This document shows, piece by piece, positions 1-7,800 of a stretch of 29,924 bases of DNA. Origin of the DNA: Bacteroidota bacterium (GTDB lineage Bacteria; Bacteroidota; Ignavibacteria; Palsa-1295); contig JANYDV010000032.1 of the NCBI GenBank assembly GCA_025363505.1, positions 1-29,924 of the forward strand, given 5' to 3'. Position 1 is the stretch's first letter. Every line of letters starts with the position of its first letter. Both the position numbers and the translations under genes were made by a program. The notes beneath the pieces are model-generated. The model did no database searches and was not told the DNA's origin. It saw nothing but the letters and a program-made list of their open reading frames with translations.

Positions 1-648
1 GAAACTGATAACACCACAATCTTAATAGATACAAGCGCAGACTTCCGTCAGCAGATGCTTACCCATCAGATCAACAACGTAGATGCTATTCTCTATACAC
101 ATCATCATTACGACCACATAGCAGGCTTTGATGATCTTAGAGCTTTCCAATTTTTAAAGTTAACTGTACCCAAGTGTTATGCTTCGCAAGAGACCTATGA
201 TGGAATTCGATCTACATTCCCGTATGCATTTGGTCGTGTAAAAAATACTGGGGGCGGTGGAGTGCCCGATATTCCATTTACAGTTATTGACTCGACACCG
301 TTTATGATCGGTGAATTACTGATCGAGCCTATACCGATTGATCACGGAATGATGGATATCTTCGGTTTTAAGATTGGCTCGTTTGCCTATCTTACTGATT
401 GCAAACGAATCCCGGTTGCATCGAAAGAAAAACTAAAGACGCTTGATGTAATGGTACTTGATGGGTTGCGACATCGCGAGCACCCGACACATTTGACTAT
501 AGATGAGTCGGTCAAAATAGCAAAAGAACTTGCGCCAACAAAAACATTTCTGACGCACATGAACCACGACATCCTTCACGCCGAAACTGAACAGAAGTTG
601 CCCGAGAATGTTAGATTGGGATACGACGGACTTGTGATAGAACTCTAA
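1..648 (+). CDS. MBL-fold metallo-hydrolase, PhnP-like (5' end cut off by window)
   Basis: The frame is open from the first base of the window, so the N-terminus lies outside; the ATG at 55 is internal. Numbered from the first visible codon, the metal-binding HxHxDH motif is seen as THHHYDHIAGFDDLR (residues 33-47). It is followed by a YLTD strand, a VLDGLRHREHPTH segment and a terminal LTHMNHD. This order of motifs is that of the PhnP / phosphoribosyl cyclic phosphodiesterase branch of the metallo-beta-lactamase fold, which hydrolyses cyclic phosphodiesters using two metal ions. There is no signal peptide in the visible part. The HAD gene starts 3 nt after the stop, so the two are probably co-transcribed. 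The substrate is not determined; RNase Z-like or other phosphodiesterase activity is possible. Confidence 0.88.
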   Translation, partial: ETDNTTILIDTSADFRQQMLTHQINNVDAILYTHHHYDHIAGFDDLRAFQFLKLTVPKCYASQETYDGIRSTFPYAFGRVKNTGGGGVPDIPFTVIDSTPFMIGELLIEPIPIDHGMMDIFGFKIGSFAYLTDCKRIPVASKEKLKTLDVMVLDGLRHREHPTHLTIDESVKIAKELAPTKTFLTHMNHDILHAETEQKLPENVRLGYDGLVIEL

Positions 649-651
649 ACA

Positions 652-1320
652 ATGATAAAAGCAATCGTTTTCGATCTCGATAACACACTTGTAGATTTTA
701 TGGCGATGAAACGCCAAGCAATTGATGCAGCTATTGTTGCAATGGTTGATGCGGGGCTTGAATTAAGTACCGAAGAAATTAAAGCGCGAGTAGATGCGAT
801 TTACAAAGAGCGCGGCATCGAGTATCAACAAGTGTTTGATGATCTTATTTATGGTATCTTCCAAAAGGCTGATAATCGGGTGCTGGCATCAGGGGTGGTT
901 GCTTATCGCCGTGCACGCGAAGCTGCCCTGAAACCTTATCCGCACGTTACCGCAACACTGATGGAGCTTATCCGTCGTGGGGTAAAGCTTGCAGTTCTAT
1001 CTGATGCCCCCAGTCGCGAGGCATGGCTGCGTTTATGTTTCATCGGCTTTCACCATATCTTTTCTACTGCTGTAACATTTGATGACACCGGTGAGCGTAA
1101 GCCTTCTGAAAAACCGTTTCGCAAAGTCTTGGAGCTTCTTGATGTCAAACCCGAAGAAGCATTAATGGTAGGCGATTGGCCCGAGCGCGATATCGTTGGT
1201 GCAAAAGCTGTTGGAATGAAAACCGCATTCGCACGGTATGGCGATACATTTGGGACGACCGACCACGGAGCCGACTACGAACTTCGCGTTATTTCTGATC
1301 TTCTCAATATTACACTGTAA
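652..1320 (+). CDS. HAD superfamily hydrolase (subfamily IA phosphatase)
   Basis: This 222-residue soluble protein has all HAD motifs. Motif I is FDLDNT (nucleophile D8, acid D10), motif II is VLSDAPS (S117), a motif III lysine lies in RKPSEKPF (K154), and motif IV is MVGDWPERD (D175, D180). A helical cap insert occupies about residues 16-95, as in subfamily IA enzymes such as phosphoglycolate phosphatase-like and YjjG-like nucleotidases. HAD IA enzymes hydrolyse small phosphate esters through an aspartyl-phosphate; the substrate here cannot be named. The ATG lies 3 nt after the stop of the upstream phosphodiesterase-like gene, suggesting an operon of phosphoester hydrolases. Confidence 0.9.
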   Translation: MIKAIVFDLDNTLVDFMAMKRQAIDAAIVAMVDAGLELSTEEIKARVDAIYKERGIEYQQVFDDLIYGIFQKADNRVLASGVVAYRRAREAALKPYPHVTATLMELIRRGVKLAVLSDAPSREAWLRLCFIGFHHIFSTAVTFDDTGERKPSEKPFRKVLELLDVKPEEALMVGDWPERDIVGAKAVGMKTAFARYGDTFGTTDHGADYELRVISDLLNITL

Positions 1321-1324
1321 AAAA

Positions 1325-1891
1325 GTGGAGTATATCGAAGAACAACTATTCGAACGATTCGATATTCAAAAAGATCGGTTCGCAATTACAACTTATGAAA
1401 GTTGTACATTCAAGAACTGCGATTTCTCGTCCGGTAGATTGAGTGGGGCGGTGTTTATTGATTGCAAATTTATCAGTTGTAATCTGAGTAACGCTATAGT
1501 CGAAAAAGCAAGTTTGCGCGATGTGAGTTTTTCTGACTGCAAACTCACAGGCGTCGCGATCAACACTTGTAATCCGTCAATGATGATCGTCACGTTTCGC
1601 GATTGCATTTTAGATTATGTTTCCTTCGAAGGTCTCTCACTCAAGAAAACCGAGTTTACGAATTGCTCGATGATCAGAACATTCTTTATCAATACTGATA
1701 TTTCCGGCTCAGTGCTGGCAAATTGCAATCTCGAAAATGCAGTCTTCCAAAAATCAAATCTTGAAAAAGTAGATTTCACCACCTCCTACAACTTCACTAT
1801 AGACCCTGAAGAAAATCGGATGAAAAAATCAAAATTTGTCCTGCATTCGCTCTTTGGGTTGTTGGGGAAATATGATATTATAGTGGAGTAA
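1325..1891 (+). CDS. Pentapeptide-repeat protein
   Basis: About 188 residues. The frame extends upstream into the HAD gene, but the GTG at 1325, 4 nt after the HAD stop, is the sensible start (VEYIEEQLFERFDIQ). Residues ~25-155 are quasi-repeats of five with F/L at the centre and small or polar residues around it, e.g. FKNCDFSSGRLSGAVFIDCK and LANCNLENAVFQKSNLEKVDF, which build a right-handed quadrilateral beta-helix. The tail (TIDPEENRMKKSKF, then LFGLLGKYDIIVE) is the usual cap of this family. Relatives include MfpA/Qnr-type DNA-gyrase mimics, but many members have no known role, so function is open. Many cysteines occupy repeat positions. It follows the HAD gene closely and is probably in the same transcript. 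Confidence 0.85.
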   Translation: MEYIEEQLFERFDIQKDRFAITTYESCTFKNCDFSSGRLSGAVFIDCKFISCNLSNAIVEKASLRDVSFSDCKLTGVAINTCNPSMMIVTFRDCILDYVSFEGLSLKKTEFTNCSMIRTFFINTDISGSVLANCNLENAVFQKSNLEKVDFTTSYNFTIDPEENRMKKSKFVLHSLFGLLGKYDIIVE

Positions 1892-1974
1892 TACTCAGTG
1901 AAGATGACTCACTAACGACTACAACTAAAGACTCTTATTGAGGCGTTGTATGAGTATTAAAATACATTTGTATT
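1889..1974 (+). other. Structured intergenic segment before acpS with operator-like palindrome
   Basis: Two nested inverted repeats are visible: TAATACTCA (1889-1897) against TGAGTATTA (1951-1959), and a short AGTGA/TCACT stem inside. Directly abutting the acpS ATG is the 14-nt dyad AATACATTTGTATT (1961-1974). It could be an operator, an mRNA structure masking the start, or chance in AT-rich DNA. No Shine-Dalgarno sequence is seen before acpS. Confidence 0.35.
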
Positions 1975-2361
1975 ATGATCTTTGGCATTGGCATTGATAC
2001 AATCGAGGTTCGACGGATCCAACAGACGATGGAGCAGTATGGCTTGCAATTTATTGAGCGCATTTTTGGCGAAACTGAGATAGCGTATTGCCAAAGTCGG
2101 GCAAAGAAGTATGAACATTTTGCCGCGCGGTTTGCTGCCAAAGAGGCATTTGCTAAAGCATTAGGCACAGGTGTTCGTCGTGGATTTCGGTGGAAGGAAG
2201 TGACAGTTCATAATGCATATTCGGGCAAACCTTCAATCGAACTCAGCGGTTCGATGATCGAAACGTCGGCGAAGATCATCGGTGCGAAGTATCAGGTACA
2301 ACTTTCGATCACGCATACTGCCGAACTTGCCGAGGCAACAGCGATCATTGAAATATTGTAA
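1975..2361 (+). CDS. acpS: Holo-[acyl-carrier-protein] synthase
   Basis: This 128-residue protein transfers the 4'-phosphopantetheine arm of coenzyme A to the serine of acyl carrier protein, activating fatty acid synthesis. The length is normal for AcpS. Both signature motifs are present: GIGIDTIEVRR (metal-ligand D8) and FAAKEAFAKALGTG (E57 and K61 of the KEAxxKA motif). The ATG at 1975 gives the canonical start MIFGIGID. It probably works as the usual homotrimer in the cytosol. There is no acp or fab gene beside it; it lies between a pentapeptide-repeat gene and a MerR-type regulator. Confidence 0.96.
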   Translation: MIFGIGIDTIEVRRIQQTMEQYGLQFIERIFGETEIAYCQSRAKKYEHFAARFAAKEAFAKALGTGVRRGFRWKEVTVHNAYSGKPSIELSGSMIETSAKIIGAKYQVQLSITHTAELAEATAIIEIL

Positions 2362-2457
2362 GAAGTAGTTTTGGGGCAACTTCATAACAGGGACACTTTT
2401 ACATTCGTAGATTTGTACTATTGATATGACAACCTTCTTGTCATAAAACCCCCTCTT

Positions 2458-2973
2458 ATGGTAGTGCAAGGTGAATTTTTTGATGTGCCACAGGTGAAAC
2501 CAGGCGATGAATTGCCGGAAATAACGACTTCAACCGAGCGTTCGCGCCGCGGTCTGAAGGACTTTACGATCCCCAAACTCTATCACTCGATCTCTGAAGT
2601 CAGCGCAATGACTCAGATGGAGCAGTATGTGCTTCGTTATTGGGAGACGGAATTTGAGGAGCTTCGTCCGCATAAGAATCGCGCCGGTAATAGAATCTAT
2701 GCCGAGAAAGATATAAAACTGATCTTTCGCATCAAAGACTTGCTCCGTAACGAACGTTATACGATCGAAGGTGCGAAGCTGGTACTGAAAGATGAGCGCG
2801 AGGAAGATCGCAGACAACAAGCAATGCCGGCTCGGAAAGTGGAGCAGGACCTAGCCCAACTTGCTATTATTCCGCCACCGCCAACGGCAGAGGTTACTGT
2901 TAAACGTGAAGAACTTACGGATCTGAAGCGGTCGCTGGCGGCACTTCGAGATCAACTTTCAAGAGGAAGTTAG
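2458..2973 (+). CDS. MerR-like helix-turn-helix transcriptional regulator
   Basis: 171 residues. A MerR-type winged HTH spans about residues 43-112: YHSISEVSAMTQMEQYVLRYWETEFEELRP, then NRAGNRIYAEKDI, then RYTIEGAKLVLK. This matches the short Bacteroidota MerR family, in which an RxWExEF motif replaces the classical VxxxTIRYYE. The N-terminal 40 residues look disordered. The C-terminal 50 contain a proline-rich stretch (IIPPPP) and a short predicted coiled coil (VKREELTDLKRSLAALRDQL), which would serve for dimerisation. No cysteine or aromatic pocket suggests a metal or drug ligand. A terminator follows 8 nt after the stop. Confidence 0.88.
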   Translation: MVVQGEFFDVPQVKPGDELPEITTSTERSRRGLKDFTIPKLYHSISEVSAMTQMEQYVLRYWETEFEELRPHKNRAGNRIYAEKDIKLIFRIKDLLRNERYTIEGAKLVLKDEREEDRRQQAMPARKVEQDLAQLAIIPPPPTAEVTVKREELTDLKRSLAALRDQLSRGS

Positions 2974-2978
2974 GGTAT

Positions 2979-3009
2979 AAAAAAGGCGACCTGTAATAGT
3001 CGCCTTTTT
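2979..3009. terminator. Bidirectional intrinsic terminator
   Basis: A 10-bp perfect stem, AAAAGGCGAC (2981-2990) with GTCGCCTTTT (2999-3008), has an 8-nt loop, flanked by A-rich and T-rich tails. It lies between the end of the MerR gene (+) and the end of the small unknown gene (-), so it can serve both. Confidence 0.88.
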
Positions 3010-3032
3010 AAAAGGTGTTATAGATTTTGGAG

Positions 3033-3323
3033 TTACTTGGCGCGTGAAGTTTCGATCTTCACGGCTTTAATCTCTTTTTTGAGTTTGTCGATCACTTCGC
3101 TTCTCTTGAGTCCGACTTTTGCCTGGAACAAAGTTACCTTGAACATTGGGCGGATAGTCGAAGTGGTCAGATGCGAGTGGAAATGATCAGAATGCTTCCA
3201 ACCCGTATCACGCAGCATTTCCTGCACGACAGAGACTTGAAGTCTCGAAAGGGGGGTAGCAATTTTGATGGAAGGTTCTTCCGAGCCGGGAGATAACTCC
3301 TTCTCTTTCGGTACCATTCTCAT
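3033..3323 (-). CDS. Hypothetical protein (96 aa)
   Basis: I do not recognise this family. The gene is supported by a Shine-Dalgarno-like AGAAGGA 9 nt before the ATG and by the bidirectional terminator just beyond its stop. The protein is basic and soluble, with no signal peptide or membrane segment. Its middle is histidine-rich (TGWKHSDHFHSHL), and its C-terminal third (KVGLKRSEVIDKLKKEIKAVKIE) reads as an amphipathic basic helix. It stands alone on the minus strand between the MerR gene and a secreted protein gene. A second Met at residue 3 is an equally good start. No function can be proposed. Confidence 0.62.
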   Translation of the reverse strand: MRMVPKEKELSPGSEEPSIKIATPLSRLQVSVVQEMLRDTGWKHSDHFHSHLTTSTIRPMFKVTLFQAKVGLKRSEVIDKLKKEIKAVKIETSRAK

Positions 3324-3415
3324 AGTGTAGTATCCTTCTAATTATTGAGTGCCATCGGGGTAATGGTGGCATAATTGATTAACGCCCTCAGTGTGCTGAA
3401 AAGTGCCGTATTTTT

Positions 3416-4189
3416 ATGGTAATCAACAGAGACAGAAAAGTAAAAATGTGCCGTAAACTGTTATATATCAACATTCTGGTGGTTCTTTTACTTTCAAGCG
3501 TCCATTCGCAACCAATGACGCTAACCCCTAATAAAATGATACTATTATCAGGGAATTTTGATTCTTTGGTACGATCTTACCTTAAAAGCAGATATACAAT
3601 CATTCCAACAAAGCGCGAACCGGATGGCATTTTTGCGAATACTATATACTTACAAGACGGTTTTTCTTTGGAGTTAACATATCCCTTTGATCCTTCAAAA
3701 AAAATGTGGCAGACCAGAGCGGTAAGAAAATATGGCGCTCATGTTGCGGGTTTGGTCTTTGATGTTGACGATCCGGACAGTTTATATCTTGAATGTATAC
3801 GCAATGGAATAGCTTGTGCGGTCGTCACGACCTCCGCTGATTCACTTCATACGGTCGAATCATTTGCTCTCGATTCTTGCAACCCACTCGATATTGTTTT
3901 TCAAAAAACATCACGGACTCTCCGCAAAGACTCGATTGCTATTCACAAGAATGGGATCTATCGTTTAGATTGGATTTTGCTTTCAGCGGGTTCTCGGATG
4001 GAGCAAATTTTTCGACAATTATTCTCATTCACCCATTCACTTGCCTTGCATCAAGGCTGTTGTGATTACTGGCGGCTTGGTCCACCGGACGATTTTACGT
4101 TTGTTCGTTTCGAACCGGTTCCTGCGTTAGCGAAAGATGATGCCTATTGGTTGTCAATTGAAGCCGGGAATTACTATTTTGCTTATTAG
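3416..4189 (+). CDS. Exported glyoxalase-fold (VOC)-like protein
   Basis: About 257 residues from ATG 3416. An internal ATG at 3446 (MCRKLLYINILVVLLLSSVHSQ) gives a cleaner signal peptide and may be the true start. After the signal the order of elements resembles the glyoxalase-like domain: FDSLVRSYLKSRYTI, then GIFANTIYLQDGFSLEL (reminiscent of the GTxNxxxxFxxGxYLEL core), then HVAGLVFDVDDPDSL. The metal ligands of true VOC enzymes are not obvious, so the catalytic state is uncertain. The export signal is unusual for this fold. The gene converges on dcd with only 12 nt between stops. Alternative: a lineage-specific exported protein of unknown fold. Confidence 0.6.
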   Translation: MVINRDRKVKMCRKLLYINILVVLLLSSVHSQPMTLTPNKMILLSGNFDSLVRSYLKSRYTIIPTKREPDGIFANTIYLQDGFSLELTYPFDPSKKMWQTRAVRKYGAHVAGLVFDVDDPDSLYLECIRNGIACAVVTTSADSLHTVESFALDSCNPLDIVFQKTSRTLRKDSIAIHKNGIYRLDWILLSAGSRMEQIFRQLFSFTHSLALHQGCCDYWRLGPPDDFTFVRFEPVPALAKDDAYWLSIEAGNYYFAY

Positions 4190-4201
4190 ATGGTCTAAGT
4201 C

Positions 4202-4759
4202 TTATTTCCACCGACCGGCAGTCTCGTCATAATTCTTGAACATCATCGATTCCACCGGTTTGACGGTTCTGGTATTATATTTCGCGCTTGATTTTGTAGC
4301 ATAGGGATTGATACAATCACCTTTGACTACGAAATAAATCAATTGCCCGATCGGCATTCCTGCATATACGCGAACCGGCTGTTTCACCGAAATTTCGAGT
4401 GTCCAGGTATTACAAAATCCGACATCGCCTTTACCTGCAGTGGCGTGAATATCTATACCGAGTCTGCCGACGCTTGATTTTCCTTCGAGAAAAGGGACGT
4501 GCTTATGGGTTTCGGTATATTCCTCGGTTACACCAAGATAGAGCATATCAGGGCGGAGCACGAAGCCTTCTTCTGGGATGGAAAAATGCTCGATCTCATT
4601 GTGTTCGCGAGCGTCAAGCACAGGAGATGTATAGGTTGCGAGTGCTGCGGCGAGATGTACATCATAGCTATTTGAACCAAGACAATCCAGGCGATATGGT
4701 TGTATAACGATCGTACCGCGATCAATTTCAACTAAAATTTCGGCGTCTGTTAAAATCAT
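4202..4759 (-). CDS. dcd: dCTP deaminase
   Basis: This 185-residue enzyme of the dUTPase fold deaminates dCTP to dUTP, feeding dTMP synthesis. The core signature is present at residues 91-123: LEGKSSVGRLG (S95, S96, R99), IHATAGKGDVGF, then TLEI with the catalytic glutamate E122. The usual GRSS is GKSS here, a conservative change. The C-terminal YATKSSAKYNTRTVKP matches the flexible lid (aKYq) that closes on the nucleotide. It lacks extra dUTPase features that I could identify, so it is taken as monofunctional; a bifunctional deaminase/dUTPase cannot be excluded. It is the last gene of a minus-strand run after the LamG surface protein gene (87 nt gap). Confidence 0.93.
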   Translation of the reverse strand: MILTDAEILVEIDRGTIVIQPYRLDCLGSNSYDVHLAAALATYTSPVLDAREHNEIEHFSIPEEGFVLRPDMLYLGVTEEYTETHKHVPFLEGKSSVGRLGIDIHATAGKGDVGFCNTWTLEISVKQPVRVYAGMPIGQLIYFVVKGDCINPYATKSSAKYNTRTVKPVESMMFKNYDETAGRWK

Positions 4760-4846
4760 AAATACCTACAAAATTATTATTGAATACTCTAACAACATTT
4801 GTAATGGAAATTAAGTCGCAACCGAGAGATTTGTTATTGACATCTC

Positions 4847-7800
4847 CTATTTTGTGAGAAACAGTTTCCCGCCGGAGCGATACTCCAAACTTTCGAGAAC
4901 GTAATAATATTCTCCGCTAGGAAGATCGCCGAGATGAGTAACAATTTCATGCTTGCCGACACCGCGATCAGCATCAAGGAGGGTGCGGATATGTCTGCCG
5001 AGTTGATCGTATAAATCGATCTTCACTCGGGCAGCGAGCCCCAGTTCAAATGGTATTGTGATAATATTGTTTGTTGGTGTCGGCGTAGCCGGAGCAAGAG
5101 AGTATTGACCTTTGAAAAGTATGCCACCACGATAATTTCCGCAATCAGTAACGACAAACGATCCGGTAGTTGACAGAAGTTGGGCAGCATTTTTTGGGTC
5201 GCTTGAATTTATAGTAAGTCCGGTCGAATCATGTTGGCTTAGTAATGCTTCTGCACGTAATATGCAGAGAATGCCCGGGACAGATGGCAAACGCTTTCCT
5301 TTCCCACTTATCCGTATCGTGCTATCATGGTCTAATCTTTCAAAACGTAACGTAGAACCCTCGCTGATGGTATTTTTTGAAATAATGCTATCATAAAAGA
5401 AAACCACGAATGGGTCATATTGTAGATCAAAAAAGAAACTATCAATGTCAACCAAATTAATATCGGCTCCGCCGATAATAACCGCTACATCAACAATATC
5501 CCCAACACGAGCACGAATATCGGGCAAGACATATGTAATTTCGGGATATCCCAACGGAGCAAATACACCCCGCCCAACAAGCACAGCGCCCGCAGAACGC
5601 TCTGGTGCATCAGCGACGGCAAGAAGTGAATCGCGATATGTAACTGCACGAGTAGGTTTGAAATTGATAACAAATGGTGATGAAGAGTACGGAGGGATAG
5701 GACTTTGTAATAGTGGGTCAGGTGTAATGGTAAAGACAGGATTGCGAAGTGAAGCAGATAACAATGTTAATGGATAACCACCGGTATTACTAATCGTTAC
5801 AACTCGGGGTGTGGCAGACCCTCGCAAGGCAGTATTGCCAAAGTCAATCGAATCTGGCGTGATGACAAAATGTGCTTCGACCCCAACGCCATGAAGATCA
5901 AGAGTAACATCAGAGGATGAAGCGGTGGTTAATGTTAATGTATTATCATCGGGTTGCTCGGCAAATGGCCAGTACTTTATTTGATAATGAATTGTATCGT
6001 TAATACTATTGATAAATGCGGTGCCGGTAGGTGATACACGATAGGCTGAGCCTGAAATTGACACGCCTGTAATTGTTATCGGGAAACCTTGTGATGCGCT
6101 GACATCAACAGTGATGATAGAATCATGTGCGATACGGACATTGCCAAAGTCAATCATTGATGCTGAAAAAAGTGGACCTGGACCTGTGCCTCGACCCCGA
6201 ACGATGATCGTATCAGTATGACCGCTCCAACCAAAAATAAATGTTGTGGATTGTTTACCAAGTATCTTCGGATTAAATGCAATTGAATCAACTATAATAC
6301 TGGGTCGTGCGGCAATCGATGGAATAATAGTTGTCAGAGAAAAATCAGGGTTCGGATTTTTAATAATCACAATGCTTGTCGCGGCATCACCAGCATTTGA
6401 AATAACGAATGGCACTGTTTTGTTTGAGTTTAACTGAACATCTCCAACATCAATTATATGAATAAAATGAAGATCCGGTTGTATAGCTTTTCCTTTTAGT
6501 TGAATGATCACACGATGCTCACCAACAGAAATAGTATCGATTTCCGAGAATGTACCAATACGATCGGGTTTGAAGGTATAGCAAAGTGTAAGAGGATGAA
6601 TATCTGAAACACTATCAGGTAATGAGATCGGAATATCTTTAAATGGCGCTTTTGAGTGAGGAAGTGAAGACGGAGTAAGATTAATCGGCAGACAACTTGG
6701 ATTAAATAGGGTCACACAGATGGTACTATCTTTTGAAAGAGTAACCGAGCCAAAATCGAGAATTGAGCTAGTCGTAAGCAGTTCAGGTTTTGGTCCGCCG
6801 GTGCCGTGAACAGTATAACGGATTGTATCCGCACAAGGACCGAACACAAACTCTACTAACGCAACAAATTCACCGGTATCATTTGGTACGAACGCGATAG
6901 GAATTGAGACTGAAGTCCCACCTGCTATTGGAACAATAGGGTCTCCGTTAAATGAAAAAGCAGGATCACTTATAATATGTGCAGAAGTGATCGCTACATC
7001 ACCAAAACCATAATTACTTAATACAAAAGAGCGAATTGTAGTATCATGAGGGCAAGCAACCCCGAATTCTAATATAGTTTTATCGGTATAAATTTTTGCA
7101 TGCTCTCGGATTACTTTCGCATCAATTTTAGTAATGTAACACCCATTTTCAGAGAGTATGACGTCGCCTCGAATTGCACCATAGGTGGAAGGAATACATT
7201 GTATGACGAGCAATTTTTCTTCATTAGAATTTATTGTAAAAGGGAGTTGAGGAGAGATGAGGTAAAAATTCTTTGAAAAAATAGAAGTAGTATCAGTGAC
7301 AGAGATTGTACGACCCGTAAGATTTTGTATTTTTATCGTGGACGTTTGTGAAGATAAATCACAGCCGGCACCGAAATCCACGACAGAATCACTTTTCAAA
7401 ATTTTCCCCACGCCATAGATCGAATGAAAGGTGATGATCTTATCACCGCACGGTGATAGTGGGAAACGAGCAATAGTTGTGTACTCACCAGGTTTATTTG
7501 GGTTAAAACGGAATTTTAATTTGATGGAATCGCCATCATTTAATTGCTTCGGAAGTACTCCAAAGCTTTGAAGTAAAAGCACACCATCCTCTGAAAAGAA
7601 AGGATTCCCGATAAGTAATGACCTGCCACTTTGATTTTTCAATGTTAGAATCGTATCACGAACATTACAGCCACTACCCAAATCAACGGTATCGGCTATA
7701 GTCGAAACATTGGGACCGAGGATTGTAATTGTGAAAGGAATAATCGTATCGATTCCACAATCACGAACATCCTGAATATGAAGATTCGTTTGATAGGTAC

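Noticed and set aside
1238..1324. Longer start for the pentapeptide protein inside the HAD gene
   Set aside because: Would overlap the conserved C-terminal part of the HAD gene by over 80 nt; GTG 1325 fits the usual gene spacing.
4186..4198. TTAGA/TCTAA mini-hairpin between the VOC-like gene and dcd as a terminator
   Set aside because: Only 5 AT-rich pairs and no U-tract; too weak to call.
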